From positions 1 to 64,000 of the forward strand of contig NZ_ATVM01000012.1 of the NCBI RefSeq assembly GCF_000420725.1: a DNA stretch of 64,000 nucleotides. The letters run 5' to 3'. The notes below the pieces were generated by a model. That model searched no databases. It was not told the origin of the DNA and was given only the letters and a program-made list of their open reading frames with translations. This stretch comes from Marinococcus halotolerans DSM 16375. GTDB taxonomy: Bacteria > Bacillota > Bacilli > Bacillales > Marinococcaceae. Shown piece by piece: positions 33,516 to 42,148 of this stretch (the stretch's first letter is position 1; every line of letters starts with the position of its first letter). The position numbers and the translations under genes are program-made.

Positions 33516-34967
33516 TTACCAGCGTGCGGTGACCATTTTTTTGCGGGTGTAGAATTCCACGCCGTCCTTGCCGTTCGCATGCAGGTCGCCGTAGAAGGAA
33601 TCCTTCCAGCCGGAAAACGGGAAAAACGCCATCGGGGCCGGCACGCCGACATTGATGCCGAGCATCCCGGAATCAATCGTCTCCCGGAATTCGCGGACGC
33701 TGTGCCCGGAGCTCGTAAACAGGCAGGCGCCGTTCGCAAAGCGGGACTCGTTCGCCCATGCAATGCCGGCGGTCAGGTCCGGCACCCGCACGATGGATAA
33801 GACCGGCGCGAAGATTTCGTCCTGCCAGATCGTCATCGTCTGCTGCACGTGGTCAAAGATCGTCGGGCCGATAAAGTAGCCGTCTTTGGCGACCTCGTCC
33901 TCGCGGCCGTCGCGCACGAGCGTTGCGCCTTCCTCGACGCCTTTATCAATGTAGGCCTTCGTTTTCTCGAGGTGGCCCTCGCGGATCACCGGCCCGAGGA
34001 ACACGTCCTTCTCGCGGCCGTTGCCGATGGTGACGTCGTCGGCATACGCCTGGATCTTTGCCACCAGCTCGTCAGCGACGCTTTCCTGCACCGCGACGAC
34101 GGAGGCGGCCATGCACCGCTCGCCGGCGGAGCCGAAGGCGGCGTTTAAAATCTGCCAGGCCGCGTTATCCAGATCCGCATCCTCCATGACGAGCGTGTGG
34201 TTTTTTGCCCCCGCGAGGGCCTGGACGCGCTTGCCGTGCGCCGTGCCGTTTTTATACACATATTCCGCGACCGGCTGGGAGCCGACAAAGGAAATCGCTG
34301 GCACGTCCTCGTGCTCCAGCAGCCCGTTGACCACGTCATGCGCGCCGTGCACCACGGACAATACGCCCTTCGGAAGCCCGGCTTCCTCAAACAGCTCCGC
34401 CAGCCGGTTCGCCAGCATCGGGGTCCGCTCGGACGGCTTCATCACGAACGTGTTGCCGCAGGCGATCGCGAGCGGAAACATCCAGCACGGCACCATCATC
34501 GGGAAGTTGAACGGGGTGATCCCGCCGACCACGCCGATCGGGTAGCGGTACATCCCGGACTCAATGTTGGTCGCGATGTCCGGCAGCTGATCGCCCATCA
34601 TGAGCGTCGGGGCCCCCGCGGCAAATTCCACGCATTCGATGCCGCGCTGCACTTCCCCTTTGGCCTCCTTCAGGTTTTTGCCGTTTTCAAGCGTAATGAT
34701 CTCGGCGAGCTCGTCCCAGTGGCGGATGAGCAGCTGCTGGTAGGCAAACAGGATGCGGGCGCGCTGCGGGACGGGCTTTTTCGACCAGTCGCGGTACGCC
34801 GCTTTCGACGCCTTCACCGCCTCGTCCACTTCGTCCTTCGAGGAGAGCGGCACATGGGCGATCACCTCACTGGTGGCCGGATTGTAGACCTTGTCGGTGG
34901 CGGACCGGGACGCCACCCATTCCCCGCCGATAAAATTTTTCAGGGTCGTTACTGCTTGTTCCTGCAT
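33516..34967 (-). CDS. iolA: Methylmalonate/malonate-semialdehyde dehydrogenase (CoA-acylating), IolA/MmsA
   Basis: 483 residues. MMSDH signatures: [34 protein letters not shown], catalytic Cys in [10 protein letters not shown], and [20 protein letters not shown]. It turns malonate semialdehyde plus CoA into acetyl-CoA and CO2, the last step of inositol catabolism. It starts 32 bases after the GntP-type permease gene on the same strand, so it appears to be the third gene of the sigma-54 operon as well as lying beside iolD. Its GC content and third-base GC look clearly higher than its neighbours. Confidence 0.93.
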   Translation of the reverse strand: MQEQAVTTLKNFIGGEWVASRSATDKVYNPATSEVIAHVPLSSKDEVDEAVKASKAAYRDWSKKPVPQRARILFAYQQLLIRHWDELAEIITLENGKNLKEAKGEVQRGIECVEFAAGAPTLMMGDQLPDIATNIESGMYRYPIGVVGGITPFNFPMMVPCWMFPLAIACGNTFVMKPSERTPMLANRLAELFEEAGLPKGVLSVVHGAHDVVNGLLEHEDVPAISFVGSQPVAEYVYKNGTAHGKRVQALAGAKNHTLVMEDADLDNAAWQILNAAFGSAGERCMAASVVAVQESVADELVAKIQAYADDVTIGNGREKDVFLGPVIREGHLEKTKAYIDKGVEEGATLVRDGREDEVAKDGYFIGPTIFDHVQQTMTIWQDEIFAPVLSIVRVPDLTAGIAWANESRFANGACLFTSSGHSVREFRETIDSGMLGINVGVPAPMAFFPFSGWKDSFYGDLHANGKDGVEFYTRKKMVTARW

Positions 34968-34999
34968 AATAAAATTCCTCCTTTAATATAGTAAACTGT

Positions 35000-36364
35000 T
35001 TAAAAAATTGAATAAGCTATGACAGCCAAGAATAAAACAATACAAGGCACGATAACGCTTACAAAAAATATAGGTTTATAAGATCTTTTGTGCGTTTCTC
35101 CACAAATAACTCTTACTGTAGTGACAACATAACCATTATGCGGAAGGGAGTCGATTCCTCCGGAAGCCAGCGCAGAAATTCTATGCATTTCTCCGGGATT
35201 CAAGCCTTGAGCCATGTAAATAGGTGCCAGGATAGGAAGTGCAATGCCTAACCCTCCGGAGGCCGAGCCTGTAATGCCACAAATAACCGTTACGCCTATA
35301 GCTAAACCTAATAATGGCGGGCCTGGCATATTCACCAGTCCATTAACTACGGTGTCAAAAGCTGCTACCTGGGCCGCTACACTTCCAAATCCGACCACGG
35401 CACATGTGTTTGCTAAAGCTACTAAAGCATTCTGCGTACCAGTAGCCAGGTAGTCCCAAAAAGCCTGCAGGTATTTACTCATACTGACACAAGCTAATGC
35501 GATCCCTGTAGTTAAAGCGATTAACAAGGAAGACGTAGGATTGATAAACTGGGATAACACATTTAAAATAATAATTACTAAAATTAAAGGAGCGAACGCC
35601 AGAAAAATATTCGGCAGTTTTTGCTGATTCTCCGGATTCGGATCGTGCTCCGGCTCAAGCTCTTCTGCTTCAACTGCCGCAGCGGTTTCTTCCTTCGTTT
35701 TATTAGAAGGTCCATATGGAAGAGAAAATTCCTCTCCATTATCGCTGGCCTTTTTAACCATTCTCCCAAGCCACCAACCACCGGTTACCATCACCAGCAG
35801 GGCACTGAAAACACCTATGATGCCCCCCGCTGTAGGCGCTGTATCAAAAAATTCTGTTGGTATAATATTTTGGATTTCCGGAGATCCCGGGGCTGTCATC
35901 GTAAACGAAATAGAACCAAACACTAAAGCTGCCGGTATAAACCTATGGGGAAGGTTTGCGGCCTGGAACAACGAAACAGCAATAGGATAAACCGCAAAGC
36001 CGACCACAAATAAACTAACACCACCATACGTCATAATAGCAGCAGCAGCTACAACCGCAAAAACCGCCCGCTTCGCTCCAAGTTTTTCTTTCGTCCATTG
36101 AGCGATACTGTCTGCAGCTTTGGTTTCCTGAATAATCTTCCCAAAAATTGCTCCAAGTAGAAATACTAAAAACCACGAAGCAAAGTAATCAGTAAAACCA
36201 TTCATGTAATTATCCAACAGGGCATTTTGGAGATTTAATCCCCCTGTTAATGCAACAACAATGGAACTAAGTAGTGCTGCTACGATAATATTGATGCCTT
36301 TCATCGTAAGATATATTAACAGAGCAAGAGAAGCAATCAGCCCTAACATTCCGATAATACTCAT
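35000..36364 (-). CDS. GntP-family organic acid:H+ symporter
   Basis: 454 residues, about twelve membrane helices with a hydrophilic acidic loop near residues 225-255. Typical GntP blocks include ITGSASGGLGIALPIL and ALASGGIDSLPHNGYVVTT. B. subtilis YxjC, next to the ketoacid genes, is of the same branch. It resembles the second GntP gene in this window (44809-46092) throughout, e.g. MTYGGVSLFVV and HRISALASGGIDSLPHNG. It lies between the alcohol dehydrogenase and IolA, suggesting uptake of a hydroxyacid. Confidence 0.9.
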   Translation of the reverse strand: MSIIGMLGLIASLALLIYLTMKGINIIVAALLSSIVVALTGGLNLQNALLDNYMNGFTDYFASWFLVFLLGAIFGKIIQETKAADSIAQWTKEKLGAKRAVFAVVAAAAIMTYGGVSLFVVGFAVYPIAVSLFQAANLPHRFIPAALVFGSISFTMTAPGSPEIQNIIPTEFFDTAPTAGGIIGVFSALLVMVTGGWWLGRMVKKASDNGEEFSLPYGPSNKTKEETAAAVEAEELEPEHDPNPENQQKLPNIFLAFAPLILVIIILNVLSQFINPTSSLLIALTTGIALACVSMSKYLQAFWDYLATGTQNALVALANTCAVVGFGSVAAQVAAFDTVVNGLVNMPGPPLLGLAIGVTVICGITGSASGGLGIALPILAPIYMAQGLNPGEMHRISALASGGIDSLPHNGYVVTTVRVICGETHKRSYKPIFFVSVIVPCIVLFLAVIAYSIF

Positions 36365-36379
36365 TTTTTCCCCTCCCGG

Positions 36380-37573
36380 CTACCTCACGGTTTTTTCAGC
36401 ATAATTATAGTCATAGCAAACCTGGTACAACTCTTTCATTTCCTCCGCAGAAGGCACTTTAGGATTTTTCCCAGGACTGCCGCTTTCAAATGCATCTTTC
36501 ACCATTTTATCGATAGCGTTTTCAAATTCTTTTTGTTCAATCCCCCATTCCCGCAGGTTAGGTATTTGTAAATTTCGGCATAGTTCTTTAACAGAGCTAA
36601 TAGCAATATCCGCCGCTTCTTCATTTGAATATTTTTCAGCTTCCGGCTTAAAGATCCTGCCTAAATCAGCTAAACGCTCAATAGCATCTTCACGGCTGAA
36701 CTCCATTACAGCTGGCAGGAGCATAGCGTTTGAAAAACCATGTGGTACGTGAAAAAGAGCTCCAATAGGACGAGACATTCCATGAACCAGGCATACAGAA
36801 GAGTTTGAAAAAGCCCAGCCTGCCTGGAGGGCACCTAAAGCCATTTTTTCCTGTGCCTCTACGTCTTCTGAATCGTTATACGTTTTTTGTAGGTTCGGCA
36901 CGATTAATTCCATTGCCGAAAGTGCCATCATATCTGACAGTGGATGTGCTTTTTGAGAAATATATGCTTCAATGGCGTGACTTAAAGCGTCTACTCCGGT
37001 AGCAGCTTTGACTTTCGCAGGAACCGATTTAGAAAGCTCTGGATCGATAATAGCTGCTTCGGGCAAAAACGCCGGCTGTTTTATCATCATTTTCACTTCA
37101 TTAGCAGTGTTTGTAATTATCGTAACGTCTGTAGCTTCCGAGCCAGTACCGGCAGTGGTGGGAATGGCGATATGAGGCGAAGGTAAACGGGAAGCCTGCT
37201 TCTTTCCACCCATATAATCACCGATATATCCACCATTGGTACTGACCACTGCTACCGATTTAGCTGTATCAATGCAGCTCCCCCCGCCTATGGATAAAAC
37301 TACATCACACTCCTCCTGATGAAAGAATTGTAATGCTTCTTCCACGAACTTGTCTGTAGGTTCTGACCCTACTCCGTTATAAACGACGCTCTCTACATTT
37401 TCTTCCTGCAAATAAGTACGACATTTCTCAATGTATCCTAATTTTTCCATCATTTGATCGCTGATAATAAGTGCTTTTTTCCCTTTTCGGGTAGTTTCTC
37501 TTCCTACCTGTTGAAAGGACCCTTTACCATAGTGAATAATTGCTGGCGATTGAAAAGCTGTAGGTATATTCAT
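36380..37573 (-). CDS. Iron-containing alcohol dehydrogenase, probably hydroxyacid-specific
   Basis: 397 residues, group III. NAD-binding GGGSCID and metal ligands in GVDALSHAIEAY and LVHGMSRPIGALFHVPHG (Asp and three His) are visible. First gene behind a textbook sigma-54 promoter. With a GntP permease and a malonate-semialdehyde dehydrogenase downstream, its likely job is to oxidise a short hydroxyacid (e.g. 3-hydroxypropionate, or 4-hydroxybutyrate as in related enzymes) to the semialdehyde. Substrate is inference. Confidence 0.88.
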   Translation of the reverse strand: MNIPTAFQSPAIIHYGKGSFQQVGRETTRKGKKALIISDQMMEKLGYIEKCRTYLQEENVESVVYNGVGSEPTDKFVEEALQFFHQEECDVVLSIGGGSCIDTAKSVAVVSTNGGYIGDYMGGKKQASRLPSPHIAIPTTAGTGSEATDVTIITNTANEVKMMIKQPAFLPEAAIIDPELSKSVPAKVKAATGVDALSHAIEAYISQKAHPLSDMMALSAMELIVPNLQKTYNDSEDVEAQEKMALGALQAGWAFSNSSVCLVHGMSRPIGALFHVPHGFSNAMLLPAVMEFSREDAIERLADLGRIFKPEAEKYSNEEAADIAISSVKELCRNLQIPNLREWGIEQKEFENAIDKMVKDAFESGSPGKNPKVPSAEEMKELYQVCYDYNYAEKTVR

Positions 37574-37602
37574 TAAATTTCTCCTCCTTTATATCATTCT
37601 TA

Positions 37603-37620
37603 TTGCAAGAAGCGTGCCAA
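37603..37620 (-). promoter_or_regulatory. Sigma-54 (-24/-12) promoter of the adh-gntP-iolA operon
   Basis: Minus strand TTGGCACGCTTCTTGCAA fits TTGGCAC-N5-TTGCA exactly, 30 bases before the adh start. The neighbouring gene encodes a sigma-54 activator with an intact GAFTGA motif. Confidence 0.93.
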
Positions 37621-37636
37621 CTTTTAAACCCCTTTA

Positions 37637-37650
37637 TAATAACGCTTACA
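37637..37650 (-). promoter_or_regulatory. cre-like site beside the sigma-54 promoter
   Basis: Minus strand TGTAAGCGTTATTA matches 13 of 14 positions of TGWAANCGNTNWCA. It lies 16 bases upstream of the -24 element, where CcpA could block activator looping. Confidence 0.65.
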
Positions 37651-37656
37651 AAGTAA

Positions 37657-37688
37657 AAACTGTAGAATGTTTGTACAATCTACAGTTT
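37657..37688 (-). terminator. Inverted repeat: terminator of the activator gene or its upstream activating sequence
   Basis: Perfect 10-bp arms AAACTGTAGA/TCTACAGTTT with a 12-base loop, followed by a short T stretch on the minus strand. It lies between the activator stop and the -24 promoter, about 50 bases from -24. Either terminator or enhancer-type binding site fits; it could be both. Confidence 0.6.
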
Positions 37689-37709
37689 AAGTGTTATTAC
37701 GATATACAT

Positions 37710-39506
37710 TTACTTCAAGTTATACTTTTTTAACTTTTGATAGAGAGTGGTGCGATGAATTCCTAATTCTTTTGCTGTTTTTAATTTATTCCCTTGATTT
37801 TTTTCAAGGTAATTACTAATAATCTGTTTTTCTTTCTCTTCATCATTGGCTCTCAAAATGGGAAGTTCTCCTTTTATACTTCTGCTCTCTGTTTCCACCA
37901 ATAAGTAAGAAGGCAGATGTTTCTTTTCAATTACTTCTTCTTCCAACAAAACCACTAGATTTTCTATTACATTTCTTAATTCTCGAATATTTCCTTCCCA
38001 TTTATATTGAATAAAGACTTGCAGGGCTTCAGAAGAAATAGATTTTACCTGCACCTGATGCTTGCTGCATATTGACGTTAAATAGTGGGCAACGAGAGAA
38101 GGGATATCTTCCTTTCTTTCCCGAAGAGGAGAAATAGGGATTTCCACGATATTAATTCTATAGTACAAGTCCTCCCGGAAGTTGCCCCTTTTTACTTCTT
38201 CATATAGATTTCGATTTGATGCAGCTATAACACGCGCGTCCGTTTTAATTGACTCGAGGCCTCCTACCCTTTCAAATTCTCTTTCCTGCAGCACCCGTAA
38301 TAGTTTCGTCTGCATGTAAGGCGGCATTTCGCCTATTTCATCCAAAAACAATGTTCCTTTCTGAGCTAATTCAAATTTTCCAGGCTTTCCACCTTTTTTT
38401 GCTCCGGTAAAAGCTCCTTCCTCATAACCAAAAAGCTCAGATTCAATTAGATGTTCCGGTACTGCTCCGCAATTAACGCTTATAAACCTCCCAGTGGAGA
38501 AAGGGCTTAATTCATGAATACTTTGAGCAAACAGCTCCTTTCCGGTTCCGCTTTCTCCTGCCAGTAGAACAGTTATCTGCTTTTTAGCAATTTTTCTTGC
38601 CAATGATTTTGAGTGCATTGTACTTTCACTCTGTCCAATGATTTCATCAAGCGTGAACCTGGCACTGCGTTCTGCACTTATATTCACAGCTTCGTTTGTT
38701 AACTGCTCATTTCTATAGCTTTTCTGCATATTTTCATAAATTTTATATAATTCGTTTAACCCTTCAAAGATAAGCATTCCCACAGCGCCCACCACCTTGC
38801 CGTTCTTCCATAGCGGGAGCCGGTGAACCACCATTGCCTGGCCATTAATGTACTGGATAGCCCCACGCTCCGGAAGTCCGGTACGTACCGTGTGATGCAG
38901 TTTTGTGTTCTCTATGATTTCTTCTACTTGCTTTCCTAACGCGTAATGTTTATCTATTCCAATAAAACGACTGTACGCATCATTAAATTGAATAACAACT
39001 CCGTTATGATCTACTACTGCAACTCCTTCGTAAGCTCTTTCTAAAACGATATCCAAAATTTCAGCTGTATGCTCAAGCTTATCTGCTTTTTGTAATAAAT
39101 CCGACAGCCCGTTCGAGATATTATTTCTATTTAGCAAACCTAATAATTTATTTTTCTCATCCCTCACGATAAACCATGCCACATTACTTCTATAAACATT
39201 CAGCAGCGGTTCGTTTTGCTGAATGATAATGAAATCTTCTTTACCTAAAAAATCAGCAACGGGACTGTTTCCTGTATCAGATAAAAGATACGGGAGCAAA
39301 AGCTGCGGGGTGACGAGTCCAATTGGTTTGTTATCACTGCTTACAATTACTACACTCTCTTTTTGGGAAGCTGCCATCAATTCCGCCAGCTCCTGTACAC
39401 TGTTATCTGCTCCTGCAGTCAAAGGTACAGAATCCATCCAATCCTGCACTAAAAAATTATCTTCCAATTCTTTGATTCTTCTTTGCGGTTCGAAGTTGTT
39501 ATCCAA
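37710..39506 (-). CDS. Sigma-54-dependent activator with CBS and PAS sensor domains
   Basis: About 598 residues. N-terminal CBS pair (PLTAGADNSVQELAELMAASQKESVVIVSSDNKPIGLVTP), a PAS domain (AYEGVAVVDHNGVVIQFNDAYSRFIG), AAA+ core with GESGTGKELFAQSIHE, intact GAFTGA (YEEGAFTGAKKGG) and GTLFLDEIG, then a Fis helix-turn-helix (KTAKELGIHRTTLYQKLKKY). I prefer the TTG at 39506, since GGGAGG lies 8 bases before it; the ATG at 39533 gives nine more residues but lacks a ribosome site. It should drive the -24/-12 promoter just downstream. Confidence 0.92.
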   Translation of the reverse strand: MDNNFEPQRRIKELEDNFLVQDWMDSVPLTAGADNSVQELAELMAASQKESVVIVSSDNKPIGLVTPQLLLPYLLSDTGNSPVADFLGKEDFIIIQQNEPLLNVYRSNVAWFIVRDEKNKLLGLLNRNNISNGLSDLLQKADKLEHTAEILDIVLERAYEGVAVVDHNGVVIQFNDAYSRFIGIDKHYALGKQVEEIIENTKLHHTVRTGLPERGAIQYINGQAMVVHRLPLWKNGKVVGAVGMLIFEGLNELYKIYENMQKSYRNEQLTNEAVNISAERSARFTLDEIIGQSESTMHSKSLARKIAKKQITVLLAGESGTGKELFAQSIHELSPFSTGRFISVNCGAVPEHLIESELFGYEEGAFTGAKKGGKPGKFELAQKGTLFLDEIGEMPPYMQTKLLRVLQEREFERVGGLESIKTDARVIAASNRNLYEEVKRGNFREDLYYRINIVEIPISPLRERKEDIPSLVAHYLTSICSKHQVQVKSISSEALQVFIQYKWEGNIRELRNVIENLVVLLEEEVIEKKHLPSYLLVETESRSIKGELPILRANDEEKEKQIISNYLEKNQGNKLKTAKELGIHRTTLYQKLKKYNLK

Positions 39507-39695
39507 AACAAACCTCCCTGAATAAATTTCCATTAATAATGGCTTAAGTATAGAAATTTTACTTATTAACTATCTTTCGTTTTATTATATTATTTTTAAC
39601 AATACAAATTCGTAGAATAGATATGAAGCGATAATATAGAGAGTTAATTAAAATAAATTATAGCAGGAAAATCGTCTTCAGTTTCATACATCTGC

Positions 39696-39736
39696 AAAGA
39701 GAAGCCTCGACGGGCTACCGTCGAGGCTTCTCTTCA
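39696..39736. repeat. Strong orphan hairpin
   Basis: Perfect 16-17-bp arms AAGAGAAGCCTCGACGG/CCGTCGAGGCTTCTCTT with a 5-base loop. Only weak T-rich flanks, and no gene ends nearby on either strand, so it may be a terminator for an unseen small RNA or a structural element. Confidence 0.6.
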
Positions 39737-39754
39737 TTTGTGTATAAATATTAA

Positions 39755-39770
39755 TGTAATCCAGATTACT
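39755..39770 (+). promoter_or_regulatory. Crp/Fnr-type site A
   Basis: TGTAATCCAGATTACT fits TGTAA-N6-TTACN. See the Crp/Fnr gene at 42943. Confidence 0.65.
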
Positions 39771-39794
39771 ATGCATATTGTTTCGTTTTTTAGT

Positions 39795-39810
39795 ATGTAA
39801 GCTCCCTTAC
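39795..39810 (+). promoter_or_regulatory. Crp/Fnr-type site B
   Basis: TGTAAGCTCCCTTACG, same pattern as site A and 40 bases from it centre to centre (about four helical turns). Confidence 0.65.
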
Positions 39811-39953
39811 GCTGCCGGTACTAATACTTTGAATAATTACTTTCCACCGTGATACATTGTTTCAACAATAGTGTTCCCGGCTTATTAACGTTATAAATGG
39901 TTTTACAACGGGTCACACTTAGTACGCCTGTGTTTTGAAAGGAATGAAGACTT

Positions 39954-40616
39954 GTGCTCCCACTTCCCCGCTGGTTAAAAATTGCTTTAATTTTATTAGC
40001 ATTCGGCACCATTTCTTACTTCACTCATTTTCAGCTGGAGATCCGTCCGCCTGATATCCGCGACTTCGTATTGTCGTTTGGGTGGTGGGGGCCGGTTATT
40101 TTCTTCATTATTTATACAATTGGTCCTTTTGTCTTCTTCCCCACCTCGGTACTGTCGCTTGGAGCAGGCCTGGCCTTTGGTGTCTGGCCCGGTGTTCTTT
40201 ATATCATTATCGGTGCTACAGGCGCCGCCTCCACAGGCTATGTCATGGCCAGGCTGTTTGGCAGGTCTGTATTAAAAATGGACAGCTTCTCCTGGTCGGA
40301 AAAGCTGTTCCATCAGATGGAAAAACGCGGATTCTTATACATTTTTGTCCTCCGGCTCATTCCCATTGTGAGCTTTGATCTGCTCAGCTATGCAGGCGGA
40401 ATTGCCAGGGTCCGTTTTTCTTCATTTATTCTTGCTACTGTTCTTGGCATGATCCCTGGAACTTTTGCCTACAGCTTTCTTGGTGCCAGTATTGCTTCGG
40501 GCAATATTTTTGTATTCATCATTGCTGCGGCTTTATTTTTATTGTTAATCGGCATCACGTATTACTTCCGCGAGCCCGTCAAACGATGGCTCGGCCTTTC
40601 TACTGACAAGCCCTAA
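39954..40616 (+). CDS. TVP38/TMEM64 (DedA-like SNARE-associated) membrane protein
   Basis: 220 residues with about six hydrophobic segments. Core motif FPTSVLSLGAGLAFGVWPGVLYIIIGATGAASTGYVMAR and the FVLRLIPIVSFDLLSYAGGI block define the VTT/TVP38 family, thought to move phospholipids or other solutes across the membrane. GTG start 9 bases after AAAGGAA. Two Crp/Fnr-type palindromes lie upstream. Confidence 0.88.
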   Translation: MLPLPRWLKIALILLAFGTISYFTHFQLEIRPPDIRDFVLSFGWWGPVIFFIIYTIGPFVFFPTSVLSLGAGLAFGVWPGVLYIIIGATGAASTGYVMARLFGRSVLKMDSFSWSEKLFHQMEKRGFLYIFVLRLIPIVSFDLLSYAGGIARVRFSSFILATVLGMIPGTFAYSFLGASIASGNIFVFIIAAALFLLLIGITYYFREPVKRWLGLSTDKP

Positions 40617-40690
40617 AGGATCAGGGCCAAAACACCGGAACAGATGAATGATTTCCTGGCCAGACAATTTTAATAATCAGAAACGGAAAA

Positions 40691-40706
40691 TGTAATCTAT
40701 ATTACA
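40691..40706 (+). promoter_or_regulatory. Crp/Fnr-type site C before the OsmC gene
   Basis: TGTAATCTATATTACA is a perfect palindrome of the TGTAA-N6-TTACA type, 73 bases before the OsmC start. Confidence 0.7.
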
Positions 40707-40779
40707 CCCTCTGTTTCAGGCCAGAGGCTGAAGGCAATACGACAAACAGCACCAATTATTCATTAGGAGGATTTTGATT

Positions 40780-41208
40780 ATGATTGAGCACATTAACGCC
40801 GTATCTAAAGGAATGAACACCGAAAGCACTGCCGGGGATCATAAAATTGTCATCGACGAGCCGGCCAGCATGGGAGGCACCGATGAAGGCGCCAATCCAC
40901 TTGGCACGCTGCTTGCTTCGTTAGCCGGATGTGAGAATGCAATTGCCAACTTTGTGGCAAAAGAAATCGATTTTGACCTTCAGGGCATTGAGTTTGATGT
41001 CAAAGGCGAGCTCGATCCCAACGGCATGATGGGCAAAGACGATGTGCGCCCTTATTTTCAACGCATCACGGTCAACGCTAAAGTGCACACAAGTGAATCC
41101 GATGAACGCATCCAAGAGCTCCGGGAAAAAGTCGACGCCCGCTGCCCGGTCTTCACGACAATGGTAGCTGCAGACGTTGATATGCAGGCAAACTGGGCCA
41201 AAGCGTAA
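40780..41208 (+). CDS. OsmC/Ohr-family protein
   Basis: 142 residues. The two redox Cys are visible: Cys51 in SLAGCENAIA and a second in ARCPVFTTM (near residue 119). The family reduces organic or lipid hydroperoxides with thiols, though some members handle persulfides. I chose the ATG at 40780, nine bases after GGAGG. A Crp/Fnr-type operator precedes it. Confidence 0.88.
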   Translation: MIEHINAVSKGMNTESTAGDHKIVIDEPASMGGTDEGANPLGTLLASLAGCENAIANFVAKEIDFDLQGIEFDVKGELDPNGMMGKDDVRPYFQRITVNAKVHTSESDERIQELREKVDARCPVFTTMVAADVDMQANWAKA

Positions 41209-41311
41209 AAACCCGTGGATTGAATGAATAGCAACAGGGGTATCCGTACAGGGTATTCCTGTTTTCTCTTTCTGTATTATCTTTAGAACTAAAAATGAAA
41301 GGATCGATAGT

Positions 41312-42085
41312 ATGTCTATGAACTTATTTTCTCTTTCCAAACAGGTGGCCGTTGTCACCGGGGGCGGCAGCGGCATTGGAAAAACAATGGCCGAAACACT
41401 GGCCGGTGCTGAAGCCCACGTAGTCATTCTCGGCCGTACCCAAAGCAAGATTGAAGAGGCAGCTGACGAGATCAGCAATGAAACAAATGCGAAGGTGACT
41501 CCCCTTGTATGCGATGTGACGGATAAAGACCAGGTGGCACAGACCGTCTCACGTATTATGAATGATTTCGGCCGCATCGACGTACTTGTTAATAACGCCG
41601 GTACCGCCGCTTATGGCAAAGTGGAGGATATAAGCGAAGAGGACTGGGAGCATGTGTTCAATACGAATTTGAAGTCTGCATTTCTCATGACTCAGGCCGT
41701 CGTTCCCCACATGAAAAAAGCTAATTACGGCCGCATTGTGAATACGGCTTCGGTTGCCGGCGGCGTAAGCTTGTTCTTCAGCTCTGTATACGGTCCGAGC
41801 AAGGCAGGCCTTATCCACTTTACTAAACAATTGTCGGGCGAGCTTGCCCCGTACGGCATTACGGTGAATGCGATCAGTCCATGGTTCTTTAAAACAGATT
41901 TTAATGCCGGCTCCCTTGAAGGCGACGATTTCAGGCATTCCGTGGAACAGCGCACCCCGGTCCAGCGTACCGGCCGTCTTGACGAACTCAAAACCTCTGT
42001 TTTGTATCTGGCAGCTCCCGGATCGAGCTATGTTAACGGCCAAAACATTTACATTGACGGCGGCATGACTTCATTTGGGCTGTAA
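41312..42085 (+). CDS. Short-chain dehydrogenase/reductase
   Basis: 257 residues. Cofactor motif TGGGSGIG (residues 16-23), NNAG, catalytic YGPSK and the C-terminal YVNGQNIYIDGG. Resembles gluconate 5-dehydrogenase/glucose dehydrogenase-type members. Located after OsmC and ending in a compact terminator; the substrate is unknown. Confidence 0.88.
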   Translation: MSMNLFSLSKQVAVVTGGGSGIGKTMAETLAGAEAHVVILGRTQSKIEEAADEISNETNAKVTPLVCDVTDKDQVAQTVSRIMNDFGRIDVLVNNAGTAAYGKVEDISEEDWEHVFNTNLKSAFLMTQAVVPHMKKANYGRIVNTASVAGGVSLFFSSVYGPSKAGLIHFTKQLSGELAPYGITVNAISPWFFKTDFNAGSLEGDDFRHSVEQRTPVQRTGRLDELKTSVLYLAAPGSSYVNGQNIYIDGGMTSFGL

Positions 42086-42103
42086 ACGGGCTACCCGTTT
42101 TTT
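42083..42103 (+). terminator. Terminator after the SDR gene
   Basis: AAACGGG-CTA-CCCGTTT hairpin followed by T-run. Confidence 0.75.
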
Positions 42104-42148
42104 AAAATATGTTTACTTCAAAAATATAAATTAGAAAGGAGCTTTTCG

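Larger units (their letters stand above)
39507..39953. other. Intergenic region with hairpin and two Crp/Fnr-type sites
   Basis: 447 bases without a convincing gene; a 63-codon minus-strand frame has no ribosome site or family resemblance. It holds the promoter side of the activator gene, a strong orphan hairpin (39696-39736) and two TGTAA-N6-TTAC palindromes 40 bases apart ahead of the TVP38 gene. Confidence 0.7.

Noticed and set aside
39821-40012. 63-codon minus-strand frame before the TVP38 gene
   Set aside because: No ribosome site, overlaps the TVP38 start, low-complexity sequence without family features.
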